A stretch of 64,000 nucleotides of DNA from NCBI RefSeq assembly GCF_000739655.1, contig NZ_BATR01000104.1:62001-126000 (forward strand), given 5' to 3'. Below the pieces are notes generated by a model that was not told where the DNA came from, did not search any database, and saw nothing but the letters and a program-made list of their open reading frames with translations. Source of the DNA: Verrucomicrobium sp. BvORR106 (lineage in GTDB: Bacteria > Verrucomicrobiota > Verrucomicrobiia > Verrucomicrobiales > Verrucomicrobiaceae). This document shows, one piece after another, positions 26,437-35,476 of this stretch; the stretch's first letter is position 1; the number at the start of each line of letters is the position of its first letter. A program made the position numbers and the translations under genes.

Positions 26437-26456
26437 ATTTCGACAATCATCGAAAT
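26437..26456. promoter_or_regulatory. Candidate SdpR/ArsR operator: ATTTCGA-N6-TCGAAAT
   Basis: Perfect 7-bp arms with 6-bp spacing, immediately upstream of the repressor's GTG start. Size and symmetry suit a winged-helix dimer. It lies in the 151-bp region shared with the divergent 5.8-kb surface-protein gene, so either gene might be controlled. Confidence 0.5.
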
Positions 26457-26481
26457 GATTGGCCTTGTCAAGGCGGCCAAA

Positions 26482-26508
26482 AATATTTTGTCCAACGGGC
26501 AAAATATT
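26482..26508. promoter_or_regulatory. Inverted repeat AATATTTTG-N9-CAAAATATT
   Basis: Perfect 9-bp arms in the divergent region between the SdpR-like gene and the giant surface-protein gene, about 65 bp before the latter's ATG. It may be an operator or part of the promoter; no known regulator family is assigned. Confidence 0.4.
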
Positions 26509-26573
26509 CTGCCTTTTGTTCAACAGCCCCATCAGCTCGCACGTTAAGGTCCAAGATTTTAGTTCGTACATAC

Positions 26574-29500
26574 ATGGTAACAACCACTTCTGACTCCCAT
26601 GCCCGGTGCAACCGACCCATCGGTTCGCAGGCAAATTCACTCCAGGGCCCGGGCAGATACGCCGGTTGGTGGAAGGGGTTCTGTGCGGCAATCATCCTGT
26701 TGGCCACGAGCGCGGAACTTCCTGCGGCGAACATCTACTGGGGTGGCACGAGTGACGGAAACTTCCAGACGCTGGGAAACTGGTACACGAATGTGACGCA
26801 GACCACGGCGGCGTCGGCCCTCCCTGGGGCATCAGACATCGCCACCTTCAACGCCCAGGGGACGGTGACGAACGCCATCAGCACGCTCGGGCAGTCGCTG
26901 GCGCTCCAGGGGATGCTCTTTAATAGCAACGCGTCGGGCAACATCACTCTCGGTACGTTGAACGACTTCGTCGTGACGTTGGGCACGGCAGGGATCTCCG
27001 TGCAAGCTGGCAGCGGGAGCCATACCATCAATTCGGGAGTGACGGTGGGGAGCACTCAGTCCTGGACGAACAATGCGGGGAGCAACAAGATGCTGACGGT
27101 GGCGGGCAACGTGACATTGAGCGCCAACCTGACCCTGGCGGGTGACACGGGGATCAATGTGACGGGTCCGATCACGGCCACGACCAACCGGACTCTCACG
27201 ATCTCCAACACCAGCGGGGCAGTCAATTTGGGGGCGGTGAGCACGACGAACACCCAGACCTTTACTGTGCAATCGGGAGCGGCGGCGACGGTGAATGGGG
27301 TGGTGTCGGGGGCGAACTATCACAAGGATGGAGCTGGCACCCTGACCTTCGCAGCAGCGAATACCTTTACTGGCAACCTGCGCATCCTCGATGGCAAGGT
27401 GGTGGTCAAAGCCTCAAACACCGCCAATCATCAACTGATCTTTGGCAACGCCTCAGGTGGGGCGGGCTCAAATGGATTTGGCACCTTCGAACTCGACAAC
27501 ACGGTGGCGGATGTGAACTACCGCATTTCCACGCTCTATGTGCATCCCACCAGCGATGGAGCGGTGATTCAATCCACGGGGGGAGCCTTTGCCGCCAACC
27601 TCTTCCTCAACGCAACTCGCGATTTCATCGTCAATGAAACGGCGTCGGACATCGATCTGCTGGTCAAGGTGGGGATTGCCAACGGTGACGGTACGGCACG
27701 CAGCCTCAACAAGCGGTCGATCGGCACCATGGTGATGCAAGGGGTGAACAGCTACACCGGCACCACCTCGATCGCACGTGGCAAACTGGTGCTGGACTAC
27801 AGCGTGAACAACAGCAACAGCCGGTTGGCAGATGCTGCGGTCGTGTCGATGAGCGGCGGGAATCTGGAACTGCTCGCGAATGGATCCGCCTCCTCGGCGG
27901 AGACTATCGGTTCCCTGACGCTCGGTTCAGGAACCAACGGAATCAAGCTGGTGGAGAATGGCGTAAATGGTGTCACGCTGACAATGGCGGCAGGCATCAC
28001 TCGGGCCGCCCCCAGCTCGTCCAGCGGCTCTGGAGTGGTGAACTTTGAGCTGGGAAGTGCCAGTCTGAACAAAGTGGTGTCCGTCGGTGGATTGGGGAAT
28101 GACGCCCGTGGCATTCTCGGTGCGTGGGCAACGGTGGGAGGAGATCGCTGGGCGACGAAGAACGGCAGCAATGAAATCGTGGCCCACGCGGGCACAGTGC
28201 AGAGCAATCAGTCGGCTTGGGTCGCCCTGGATCATGTGGTGGTGGACGCGGCTCTGACGGGCACATTGCGGACAGCAGAGGTGGCCTCATTGGTCTTCGA
28301 CGCTCCCGTCGCCAACAACCTCGTCATCAACAATGCGGCGGCAGCGCTCATGTTGGGATCTGCCGGGGTGCTCGTGAGCGACGATGTGGGGGCCAATGCC
28401 ACGACGATCTCGGGAGGTCAGCTGCTGGTACGCAATGCCACCCAAGGAGCCAACGCTGAGCTGGTGCTCACCAACTATTCTACGGGCACCCTTTCGGTGA
28501 CCTCGCATATCGGCGCCAGCAACACCACGCAGTCGGCCACGCTCAACCTGACGCTGGCCGGAACTGGCCTGATTGAGATTGCCGGAAACAACTACTACAA
28601 CGGCATCACCAACATTCAGGGCAACGTGCGGGTGAGTGGGGGCAATGCTTTCAACGACTACGCCGCACTGGTGATGGCGGCCAGCGGGCAAATGACGTCC
28701 CTGGGAGCCTCTATGAACCTGAACGGCTCTACGGAAATCGTGGGGTCACTCCAGGGCGGGGCGGCCACGGATGACACCTATGCCGAACTGGGGCGTGGTG
28801 AGCTGTCTCTCGGCACCGGGGGCACCTTGATTGTGAATCAATCGGCGACCAGCACGTTCCACTCCCGCATCAGCGGCAGTGGCACACTGGTCAAACGGGG
28901 CAGCGGTACTTTGACGCTCTCCACAAATGGCAACCACACGATGACGGGAGAGCTGCGGGTATTGGGAGGATTGTTGGATCTTACCAGCGGCAGTGAAGGA
29001 TTCATCAACATCAACACCATCCGGCTCCGGGGTGGGCAGCTTCGGGTGGAGCAGAACCAAGCCACTCAAGTCAACAAGCTGAACAACAATGCGACGCTGG
29101 TACTGGAAGGGACGGCCGGCGACGGCTACCGCATCACGGGCAACCAGAATGCCACGCGGACGGAGACGGTGAACATCCTGGAACTCCAAGGTGGGGCGAA
29201 CACCTTTACTTTGAGCCATTCTCTGACGGCGAGCGCAACGAACAATGCAGTGCTGACGACCTTCGCGTTTGGCAGTACGACGACGAGCAACTTTGTGCGG
29301 AACAACGGGGCCACCCTCTTGGTACGTGGGGCCAACTTGGGAGGGACCGCGAGTGCCACCACAACCGCCACACGGGTGACCTTTGGTAGCTACACCAAGC
29401 TGGACAGCTTCTTGATTGGGGATGTGAGCAACAGTGGTACGAAACGCAAGATTCTGCCGTTCATCATCTCGGACAGCTCGGCCACTGGCGCTGGAAACAC

Positions 29501-32330
29501 CTTCGTCACGCGGGATACGAATGGCCTAAGAGCACTGGATGTTGGCACCGAATACGTGATCACCTATGCGGGGGCAGTGGCGGGCGACAACGTATCGCTC
29601 AACAGCGCCGTGGCTGCAGCGGGTACGGCGACAGTCAATGCCTTGAGATTGGATGGTAGCGCCGCTGGCTTCAGTGTGACGGGGGCAGGTGGAGGCACCA
29701 ATGTCCTGACCCTGACGAGCGGCGCACTGTTGTTCACGGCAGGTGCCACCGACAATGACGTCACGATCAGCGGATTCGATCAAATTCTGGCGGGCACTGC
29801 AGACGCTGTGGCGGATGAACTGGTCGTCTTCACCACCAGCACGCATGCGACAAACCCGGCTGGGGCGACGCTCACGATTGCTTCCCAGATTGCGAACCAG
29901 GGAACAGCCGCAACTGGGATTACTAAAGCAGGGAATGGCACCCTGGTGCTGAGCCACACAAACAACACTTACTCGGGCCCCACCACCATCAACCAGGGAG
30001 TGCTGGAGTTTGGGGCGGCGGGCAGCCTTGGCAGCGGCGGCGTTGTCATGGCGGGAGGAACGCTGCGCTGGGGGGCGGGAAACAATGCTGATATCAGCAG
30101 CGGTCGTTCGGTGGAGTTGCTGGGGACTTCCGTTTTCCTCACCCCAGCCGGTGGGGGCAACATCCTGAATGTGGGCAATGTGTTCGACGTAGGGGCTAAC
30201 AATGTAAGTTTGAGTGGGGCAATTGGAAACAACGGCTACGGAGGACTGACCAAGATTGGTGCTGGCACCCTCTCGCTTTCTGCGGCCCCCACCTATAAGG
30301 GCGCGACGGTGGTGGCCCAGGGGGCGATGAACTTTCAGACCATTGCTGCGAACACGACGGAGGCTCTCTACCTGGTGGCGAGCAGCGGGACGGTCTCCTC
30401 CATCGTTGAGAGTGGCCTGAATGTGCAGTCGCTGATTGTGGGCGGGGTGTACGGCACGGCCCAAGGCATGACGGGGCAGTTGACCGTGAACGGTGGAGCA
30501 GTGAACATCGGTGATGGAAGCAGTGACGATTTCCTTCTCATCGGCTACCGTGACGCCTCTGCATTGGGAGGCGTCGATACAACGAGCAGCACCCGAGGGG
30601 ATGCGAATTTTTCGGCCGCCAGCTCGGTGAACATCAATGTGAGCCGGATTCTGATTGGGGCCTACCAAGGAACGGTGCCTACTACCAACTCCTATACGGC
30701 TACAGGGGGGCTTGTGCTGTCCAACACATCCAACACCATCACCGCGGGTACTTTCATCATCGGCTTCGCTCCTACTGCGGTGGTCAATACAAATACCGCC
30801 TCGACGGTGAACTTGGGAACAGGCTCCACCGCCATCAACGTGGATTCCTGGGTGATCGGAGGTGAGCGGTCCAAGGCCACGGTATCGATTGGTGGCGGAG
30901 GAAGCCTGACGGTGAGAGGACAGGCGGGTGGGGAAACCGGTGCCAATCTTTTCATTGGCGACAACGACATGGTGGGGACGGGAACACCCAACATCTCATC
31001 CCTGGATCTGACTGGGGCCTCATCGGTCAACATGAAGCTGAATCTGCTCGTGCTCGGGCGAATTGGCAGTGCCAACGGTGCGAACGGCTACGGGCAAGGC
31101 AGCCTGACCTTCGGCATTGGCACCATCGAAGCCACCAGCATTCGCATGGCGGATCACGACTACTCGCAGGCGGGCACCGGGGCCACCACCCCGGCCAACA
31201 CCAAGGGAACGATCACGCAACGGGGGGCATCGACCTTCCGGTTCGGGGAAATGAGCCAGGGCACAGGGGTTGGGACCTATTACTGGGAGGCGGGCACCAT
31301 TGAGAACCTACAAGGGCGGGATCAACTCAATCAAAATGTCACCATCACGCTCAATGGCGGCGGCTCTGCGACGGATGTGGGACTGCGTACATTCTCAGTA
31401 GGCGAGAACCAGCAGTCCACGTTTGAGTCTGCGGCAGAGTTTGCCGGGACCGGCTCGTTCACCAAGGCCGGTCTGGGGGAGCTCATTTTGAACGGGATCA
31501 ACCTGAACTCGGGCAACCTGCGCATTGCCGCGGGTCGCGTTTCACTGCGCTCCACTGCGACGATGGATGATGTGGCCTGGGTCAATCTGGATTCGGGCGC
31601 AGCATTCGACGTGAAGAATCGCACGGCCCCGAGCTACACCACGGATGCGGTCATTTCAGGCACGGGCGTGATCGATGCCACAGGAGGTACATTCACTGTC
31701 GGAACGGGCGTGGGGGGAACCTCCCGGGTGGGCGTGCTGCGGCCTGGGGCGTCCAGCGTGGTAAACAGTGCCGCCTCAGCGAGCACCGTTGGAGACGCTA
31801 CAGGCACTCTCACGGTTCTGGGAGGTCTGAATCTCGCAGGCGATGCGAGCCGTGTGGATCGGGCAATTCTGCAGGTGGGAGGCACCACTCGCAACATCGC
31901 CTCCTCGTTCAGCTCCTTTGCCACAGTCGGGGAGTGGGTGGACTCCATCCCCACCGCTTATGCCAGCTACTTGGAGGACAGCGGCGGCAACCACGATTTC
32001 ATCGACGTGCAGGGGGCGATCACGCTGAATGCCAATGGCGGCATCACCGTGCAGACCACTTCTGGCTACACCGGGGCGTTCGGCGATGTGTTCAACCTCA
32101 TCGACTGGTCAAGCATCATCAACAACGGCTTCACGGTTCCGAATCGCTACGATGATGGCACGGGGCTGGGGCTGATGCTGGATCTGCCCACTTTGAGTGC
32201 TGGCCTGACCTGGGACACATCCTTGTTCCTGAATCACGGCACTCTGGTGGTGACGCCAGAACCCTCACGGATGCTTCTTCTGGTGGCGGGAATGAGCACG
32301 ATGGTTCTCCGTCGTCGAAAGAAGCGGTGA
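26574..32330 (+). CDS. Giant autotransporter-associated-repeat surface protein with PEP-CTERM tail
   Basis: 1918 residues from the ATG at 26574; an in-frame ATG at 26427 is unlikely because it lies in the regulatory region. A signal peptide sits at ~30-50 (GFCAAIILLATSAELPAANI). The body is Gly/Asn/Thr/Ser/Ala-rich beta-helix sequence with many autotransporter-associated beta strand repeats (PATR; e.g. KDGAGTLTFAAANTFTGNLR, RGSGTLTLSTNGNHTMTGEL, KAGNGTLVLSHTNNTYSGPT). There is no beta-barrel autotransporter domain; the end is TPEPSRMLLLVAGMSTMVL then RRRKKR, a PEP-CTERM signal. Such proteins are surface or exopolysaccharide-linked in Verrucomicrobiota and should be processed by an exosortase, perhaps the one at 10444. 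Confidence 0.9.
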   Translation: MVTTTSDSHARCNRPIGSQANSLQGPGRYAGWWKGFCAAIILLATSAELPAANIYWGGTSDGNFQTLGNWYTNVTQTTAASALPGASDIATFNAQGTVTNAISTLGQSLALQGMLFNSNASGNITLGTLNDFVVTLGTAGISVQAGSGSHTINSGVTVGSTQSWTNNAGSNKMLTVAGNVTLSANLTLAGDTGINVTGPITATTNRTLTISNTSGAVNLGAVSTTNTQTFTVQSGAAATVNGVVSGANYHKDGAGTLTFAAANTFTGNLRILDGKVVVKASNTANHQLIFGNASGGAGSNGFGTFELDNTVADVNYRISTLYVHPTSDGAVIQSTGGAFAANLFLNATRDFIVNETASDIDLLVKVGIANGDGTARSLNKRSIGTMVMQGVNSYTGTTSIARGKLVLDYSVNNSNSRLADAAVVSMSGGNLELLANGSASSAETIGSLTLGSGTNGIKLVENGVNGVTLTMAAGITRAAPSSSSGSGVVNFELGSASLNKVVSVGGLGNDARGILGAWATVGGDRWATKNGSNEIVAHAGTVQSNQSAWVALDHVVVDAALTGTLRTAEVASLVFDAPVANNLVINNAAAALMLGSAGVLVSDDVGANATTISGGQLLVRNATQGANAELVLTNYSTGTLSVTSHIGASNTTQSATLNLTLAGTGLIEIAGNNYYNGITNIQGNVRVSGGNAFNDYAALVMAASGQMTSLGASMNLNGSTEIVGSLQGGAATDDTYAELGRGELSLGTGGTLIVNQSATSTFHSRISGSGTLVKRGSGTLTLSTNGNHTMTGELRVLGGLLDLTSGSEGFININTIRLRGGQLRVEQNQATQVNKLNNNATLVLEGTAGDGYRITGNQNATRTETVNILELQGGANTFTLSHSLTASATNNAVLTTFAFGSTTTSNFVRNNGATLLVRGANLGGTASATTTATRVTFGSYTKLDSFLIGDVSNSGTKRKILPFIISDSSATGAGNTFVTRDTNGLRALDVGTEYVITYAGAVAGDNVSLNSAVAAAGTATVNALRLDGSAAGFSVTGAGGGTNVLTLTSGALLFTAGATDNDVTISGFDQILAGTADAVADELVVFTTSTHATNPAGATLTIASQIANQGTAATGITKAGNGTLVLSHTNNTYSGPTTINQGVLEFGAAGSLGSGGVVMAGGTLRWGAGNNADISSGRSVELLGTSVFLTPAGGGNILNVGNVFDVGANNVSLSGAIGNNGYGGLTKIGAGTLSLSAAPTYKGATVVAQGAMNFQTIAANTTEALYLVASSGTVSSIVESGLNVQSLIVGGVYGTAQGMTGQLTVNGGAVNIGDGSSDDFLLIGYRDASALGGVDTTSSTRGDANFSAASSVNINVSRILIGAYQGTVPTTNSYTATGGLVLSNTSNTITAGTFIIGFAPTAVVNTNTASTVNLGTGSTAINVDSWVIGGERSKATVSIGGGGSLTVRGQAGGETGANLFIGDNDMVGTGTPNISSLDLTGASSVNMKLNLLVLGRIGSANGANGYGQGSLTFGIGTIEATSIRMADHDYSQAGTGATTPANTKGTITQRGASTFRFGEMSQGTGVGTYYWEAGTIENLQGRDQLNQNVTITLNGGGSATDVGLRTFSVGENQQSTFESAAEFAGTGSFTKAGLGELILNGINLNSGNLRIAAGRVSLRSTATMDDVAWVNLDSGAAFDVKNRTAPSYTTDAVISGTGVIDATGGTFTVGTGVGGTSRVGVLRPGASSVVNSAASASTVGDATGTLTVLGGLNLAGDASRVDRAILQVGGTTRNIASSFSSFATVGEWVDSIPTAYASYLEDSGGNHDFIDVQGAITLNANGGITVQTTSGYTGAFGDVFNLIDWSSIINNGFTVPNRYDDGTGLGLMLDLPTLSAGLTWDTSLFLNHGTLVVTPEPSRMLLLVAGMSTMVLRRRKKR

Positions 32331-32347
32331 GAACAGGGCAAGCCGAA

Positions 32348-32373
32348 CAGGGGCGGGGCACTCGCCGCCCCTG
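32348..32373. terminator. GC-rich stem-loop between convergent genes
   Basis: Perfect 9-bp stem CAGGGGCGG with CCGCCCCTG and an 8-nt loop, 18 bp after the stop of the giant surface protein and just before the stop of the convergent small membrane gene. No T run follows, so it may be a weak terminator or an mRNA-protecting hairpin. Confidence 0.45.
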
Positions 32374-32377
32374 CTGG

Positions 32378-32692
32378 TTAGATTCCCTTGAAAGCCATTG
32401 AGCAGCCGAAGAAGAAGACTGCGGCACTTAGGAAAATCCCGCCCAAGAACAGGCCAAGCGCAAGTCCCACAGGGGATTTGTCTGGATCGACCTGAACGGC
32501 GCGCGCGAACACGGTGCTGGCGACAAGGATCAGGATCAAGCCGATCGGAATGGCCAAGAGGACGATGGGGCCAGACGGCATGAACTTGTCGACGAGCACC
32601 ATCGCTATCAAGGGATAGGCCACGACAGCTCCGAACCAGACGGTGCAGCCCATGCCAGAACTGGTGGGGGGGCGGGATTCGCGATCTGACAT
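32378..32692 (-). CDS. Small membrane protein, three helices
   Basis: 104 residues from the ATG at 32692 (MSDRESRPPTSSGMGCTVWF). Hydrophobic segments lie at ~16-35, 42-64 and 77-100. No family recognised. It is convergent with the surface-protein gene. An upstream in-frame ATG at 32752 would add 20 polar residues and is less likely. Confidence 0.55.
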   Translation of the reverse strand: MSDRESRPPTSSGMGCTVWFGAVVAYPLIAMVLVDKFMPSGPIVLLAIPIGLILILVASTVFARAVQVDPDKSPVGLALGLFLGGIFLSAAVFFFGCSMAFKGI

Positions 32693-32946
32693 GGTGAGGT
32701 TGACGGATTTTACTTCATGGGATCTCCAAGTGGCAAGACCTGTGGTGGTCAAATAGGTGCCCTGACTACATTCTCACGGAACACAGCCGCGAATCTCTCC
32801 GCGAGCGTTCGCTAAGGTGCAGCCGCATGGACTGACCGCTTCAACGCTGCATTTGACGAAAGATCACGGCGGGGGCGGAGCGTTTCACTTGGCCCCGTCT
32901 TTCCGGGTACGGAGAGGCGATGGTTCACTAGGATCCCAATACACAC

Positions 32947-33645
32947 ATGAAGAAACTGCTTCCCGCCCTCTTTCTGGCCGCCCTCATGACGGCCCAAGCT
33001 GAAGACAAAAAACCGGCTGCCGATGAAGGCAAACCATGGAAACAATGGTTCGCAGACGGCAAGCTGGATGGCTTCACCATCGTGAGCGGGACCGCAAGCT
33101 ACAAGATCGAAGACGGCGTGCTGGTGGGGACGACGACAGAGGGCAGCCCCAACTCCTTCCTGATGAGCCCGAGCTTCAAGGACTTCGAGCTGGAGTTCGA
33201 AGTGAAGGTGGACGACGCCCTCAATTCCGGCGTGCAGGTGCGCAGCCATCTGGCCAAGGATGGTGATCCAGCTCCTGAAGGGGCCAAGAAGCCGCTCCCG
33301 GCAGGCCGCCTCTACGGCCCGCAGTGTGAGATCGCCGTCAACGGCACCGCCGGTGACTTTTATGACGAAGCCCGCCGCGGCACCTGGTGGAGCGAACTGA
33401 CCCAGACCAAGGAAGCCGTGCGCACCGAGGCGGCCAAGGCAGCTTTCAGGAAGGGCGAGTGGAACCAGTACCGCATCGTGGTGAAGGGTGACCACTATCA
33501 GAGCTTTGTGAACGGCGTGAAGGCGGCCGACTTCAAGCAGGCCAATGACCCCGAAGGCCACATTGGCTTCCAGGTCCATGGCATCAAGAAGGGCACCGGG
33601 CCGTTCAGCGTGCGCTGGAAGAATGTGAAGATCCGCGAGCTTTAA
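32947..33645 (+). CDS. Secreted DUF1080 (3-keto-disaccharide hydrolase-like) protein
   Basis: 232 residues, signal peptide MKKLLPALFLAALMTAQA. The DUF1080/PF06439 pattern is clear: WKQWFADGKLDGFTI, GVLVGTT, KDFELEFEVKVDDALNSGVQ then VRSH, YGPQCEI, WNQYRIVVKGDHYQSFVNGV, and the closing GHIGFQVHG...RWKNVKIREL. The fold is a concanavalin-like beta sandwich, and members act on 3-keto sugars in Bacteroidota and relatives. It is followed by a strong terminator. The nearest genes of related theme are the ThuA protein at 35477 and the isomerase at 4040. Confidence 0.9.
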   Translation: MKKLLPALFLAALMTAQAEDKKPAADEGKPWKQWFADGKLDGFTIVSGTASYKIEDGVLVGTTTEGSPNSFLMSPSFKDFELEFEVKVDDALNSGVQVRSHLAKDGDPAPEGAKKPLPAGRLYGPQCEIAVNGTAGDFYDEARRGTWWSELTQTKEAVRTEAAKAAFRKGEWNQYRIVVKGDHYQSFVNGVKAADFKQANDPEGHIGFQVHGIKKGTGPFSVRWKNVKIREL

Positions 33646-33663
33646 CCGGTTCGCTGGATCTTT

Positions 33664-33728
33664 GGGGGATGAGGTTTCGACCTGGGTGTTTGACCTGCGG
33701 CGAAAAACCTCGTCCCCCTTTTTGTTTT
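33664..33728 (+). terminator. Intrinsic terminator of the DUF1080 gene
   Basis: A 14-bp stem, GGGGGATGAGGTTT (33664-33677) with AAACCTCGTCCCCC (33705-33718; one G-T pair), followed by TTTTTGTTTT. It begins 19 bp after the DUF1080 stop codon and ends 19 bp before the next start. Confidence 0.88.
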
Positions 33729-33746
33729 GATTATGCTGCGACGAAC

Positions 33747-34382
33747 ATGAAACACGGAATGAAAGTATACGTTGCCGCTGTGTTGTCGGCGATCTGTCTG
33801 GTAGACAGTGGTGTTCTCGCGGTGGACTATTCCGCCGAATCCTTGTTGCAACTACGACTGCGCCATACGGAAATCGAATTCGTATCGGGTCAACTTCACG
33901 AGTGCATCTCCAAAGTTGAAGCCAAAGTGAAGGAGCAGTTTCCGTGGGTGACTGGTCTGCCGGTGAAAGTAATTCCTGGAAGCCCTATGGTCAGAATGAA
34001 TCAACTGGATTTTGGGAAACGCCCGGCAGAAAAAATTTCTTACGACGCCCCTTCGCTCGGTGAGCTTCTTGCAGCGATTGCCACATTGAATGGATACATG
34101 TTCGATGTGAACGAAGGTGTCATCGAGTTCAGGCCTGCAGATGCGAGCGGTAGCTATTACTTTGAGAGGATCTACGCGCTGGAGTCGAAGGCGTGGCGAG
34201 TACTAAAGTTTGACGAGAAGAATCAAGCCGTATTCTTCGAGAGAATGAACGACTTGGGAGTGGAGTTGAAGGTGAAGTTTGTCGACGAAAAACGTGGTTT
34301 CATCGTCTTTTTCGCGACTCGCCGGGATCTGGACCTGTTGGATCAAATCATACGGTTGGCTGAGTTGGATATGTTGAAGTGA
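33747..34382 (+). CDS. Hypothetical exported protein with secretin/TonB short-N-terminal-like segment
   Basis: 211 residues from the ATG at 33747 (MKHGMKVYVAAVLSAICLVD signal peptide). The region ~95-140 (KISYDAPSLGELLAAIATLN then GYMFDVNEGVIEF) resembles STN or secretin N-domain segments, where a nascent amyloid-like or porin partner is recruited, but I cannot assign it firmly. The remaining sequence is charged and unremarkable. Base composition here is lower in GC than the flanking genes. It lies 63 bp upstream of the amidohydrolase. Confidence 0.5.
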   Translation: MKHGMKVYVAAVLSAICLVDSGVLAVDYSAESLLQLRLRHTEIEFVSGQLHECISKVEAKVKEQFPWVTGLPVKVIPGSPMVRMNQLDFGKRPAEKISYDAPSLGELLAAIATLNGYMFDVNEGVIEFRPADASGSYYFERIYALESKAWRVLKFDEKNQAVFFERMNDLGVELKVKFVDEKRGFIVFFATRRDLDLLDQIIRLAELDMLK

Positions 34383-34445
34383 AAGGCAAACTAGCAATGG
34401 GCAGAACAGCACCCAAACAGTTCTGGCTCAGTAACTCGAAGCATT

Positions 34446-35399
34446 ATGAATCATCTCACAATGGGGCGCAGGGAGGCGATGGGGATGCTCATCGGAGCCG
34501 CATCAACTGCACTGGCATCCTCAGCGAAATGCGAAGAGGTGCCTGCGGGCCTGGAAATCGTGGACACCCACACGCATTTCTATGACCCCACCCGGCCGGA
34601 AGGGGTGCCCTGGCCCCAGCCGGGAACGCCGCTCTATCGCAAAGTGATGCCTTCCGACTGGAAGGCTCTGGCCAATCCTCTGGGCATTCAAAAGACGGTG
34701 GTCGTTGAGGCCAGCAAGTGGGTGGAGGACAATCAGTGGATCCTCGAACTCGCGGAGCGGGAGAAATGCATCGTAGGGTTTGTGGGCAACCTGGACCCGG
34801 GAACGCCGGAGTTTGGGGACCAGTTGAAGCGGTTTACGGCCAATCCAGTGTTCCGGGGCATTCGCGTGGGCGGGTCGAGGTTGATCAAAGGGGTGGAGGA
34901 GCCGGAGTTTCTCGCGGGCATCAAGCGTCTCGTGGAACGGGATCTCTCACTGGATGTCAACGGTGGCCCTGACCTGCTGATGGCGGTGGACAAACTTGCC
35001 GTGAAGGTCCCCGAGCTGCGGATCGTGGTGGATCATGTGGGTGGGGCCGGTGATGCGGCCAAACCCAGCAGTGCGTGGAAGGAGGGGATCAAGGCTGTCG
35101 CCCGACACCCCAAAGTCTGGTGCAAGGTAAGTGGCCTGGTGGAAGGTGCGGGCGGAGGAAAGGGAAATGCACCCAAAGAGGCCGGATACTATGCCCCAGT
35201 GCTGGACATGGTCTGGCATGCCTTTGGCGAGGATCGGGTGGTCTTCGGCAGCAACTGGCCCGTCAGCGATCGCGGGGCACCCTTTGACGTGGTGGTGGGT
35301 TTAGTCCGGCAGTACTTCGAGGGCAAGGGCAAGACGGCCGCGAGGAAGTACTTCGCAGACAACGGGAAGGCCGTTTACAAGTGGATTGACCGTTCCTGA
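34446..35399 (+). CDS. Exported amidohydrolase (TIM-barrel lactonase-like)
   Basis: 317 residues. The N-terminus MGRREAMGMLIGAASTALAS has a twin-arginine-like RRE signal. The amidohydrolase_2 fold is shown by the metal motif IVDTHTHFYDP, a central LDVNGGP and VDHVGG, the WCKVSGL strand, and a late VFGSNWPVSD with the catalytic Asp pattern. It resembles L-fuconolactonase/4-sulfomuconolactone hydrolase-type enzymes that open sugar lactones. It ends before a terminator shared with the convergent ThuA gene. Confidence 0.87.
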   Translation: MNHLTMGRREAMGMLIGAASTALASSAKCEEVPAGLEIVDTHTHFYDPTRPEGVPWPQPGTPLYRKVMPSDWKALANPLGIQKTVVVEASKWVEDNQWILELAEREKCIVGFVGNLDPGTPEFGDQLKRFTANPVFRGIRVGGSRLIKGVEEPEFLAGIKRLVERDLSLDVNGGPDLLMAVDKLAVKVPELRIVVDHVGGAGDAAKPSSAWKEGIKAVARHPKVWCKVSGLVEGAGGGKGNAPKEAGYYAPVLDMVWHAFGEDRVVFGSNWPVSDRGAPFDVVVGLVRQYFEGKGKTAARKYFADNGKAVYKWIDRS

Positions 35400-35415
35400 T
35401 TGCCCCCTCAAACGC

Positions 35416-35446
35416 AAAAAGGCCGCCAGCAGAGCTGACGGCCTTT
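35416..35446. terminator. Bidirectional terminator between amidohydrolase and ThuA genes
   Basis: Stem GGCCGCCAG (35421-35429) with CTGACGGCC (35435-35443; one mismatch-tolerant pair), AAAAA on the left and TTT on the right. For the minus-strand ThuA gene, the T run follows the stem. Confidence 0.75.
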
Positions 35447-35476
35447 GGGTCTCGGAGGTTAAAGCGGCTTAGGAAG

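Noticed and set aside
29526-30668. 380-codon minus-strand frame inside the giant surface-protein gene
   Set aside because: Shadow of the repeat-rich coding strand; no signal, motif or initiation site.
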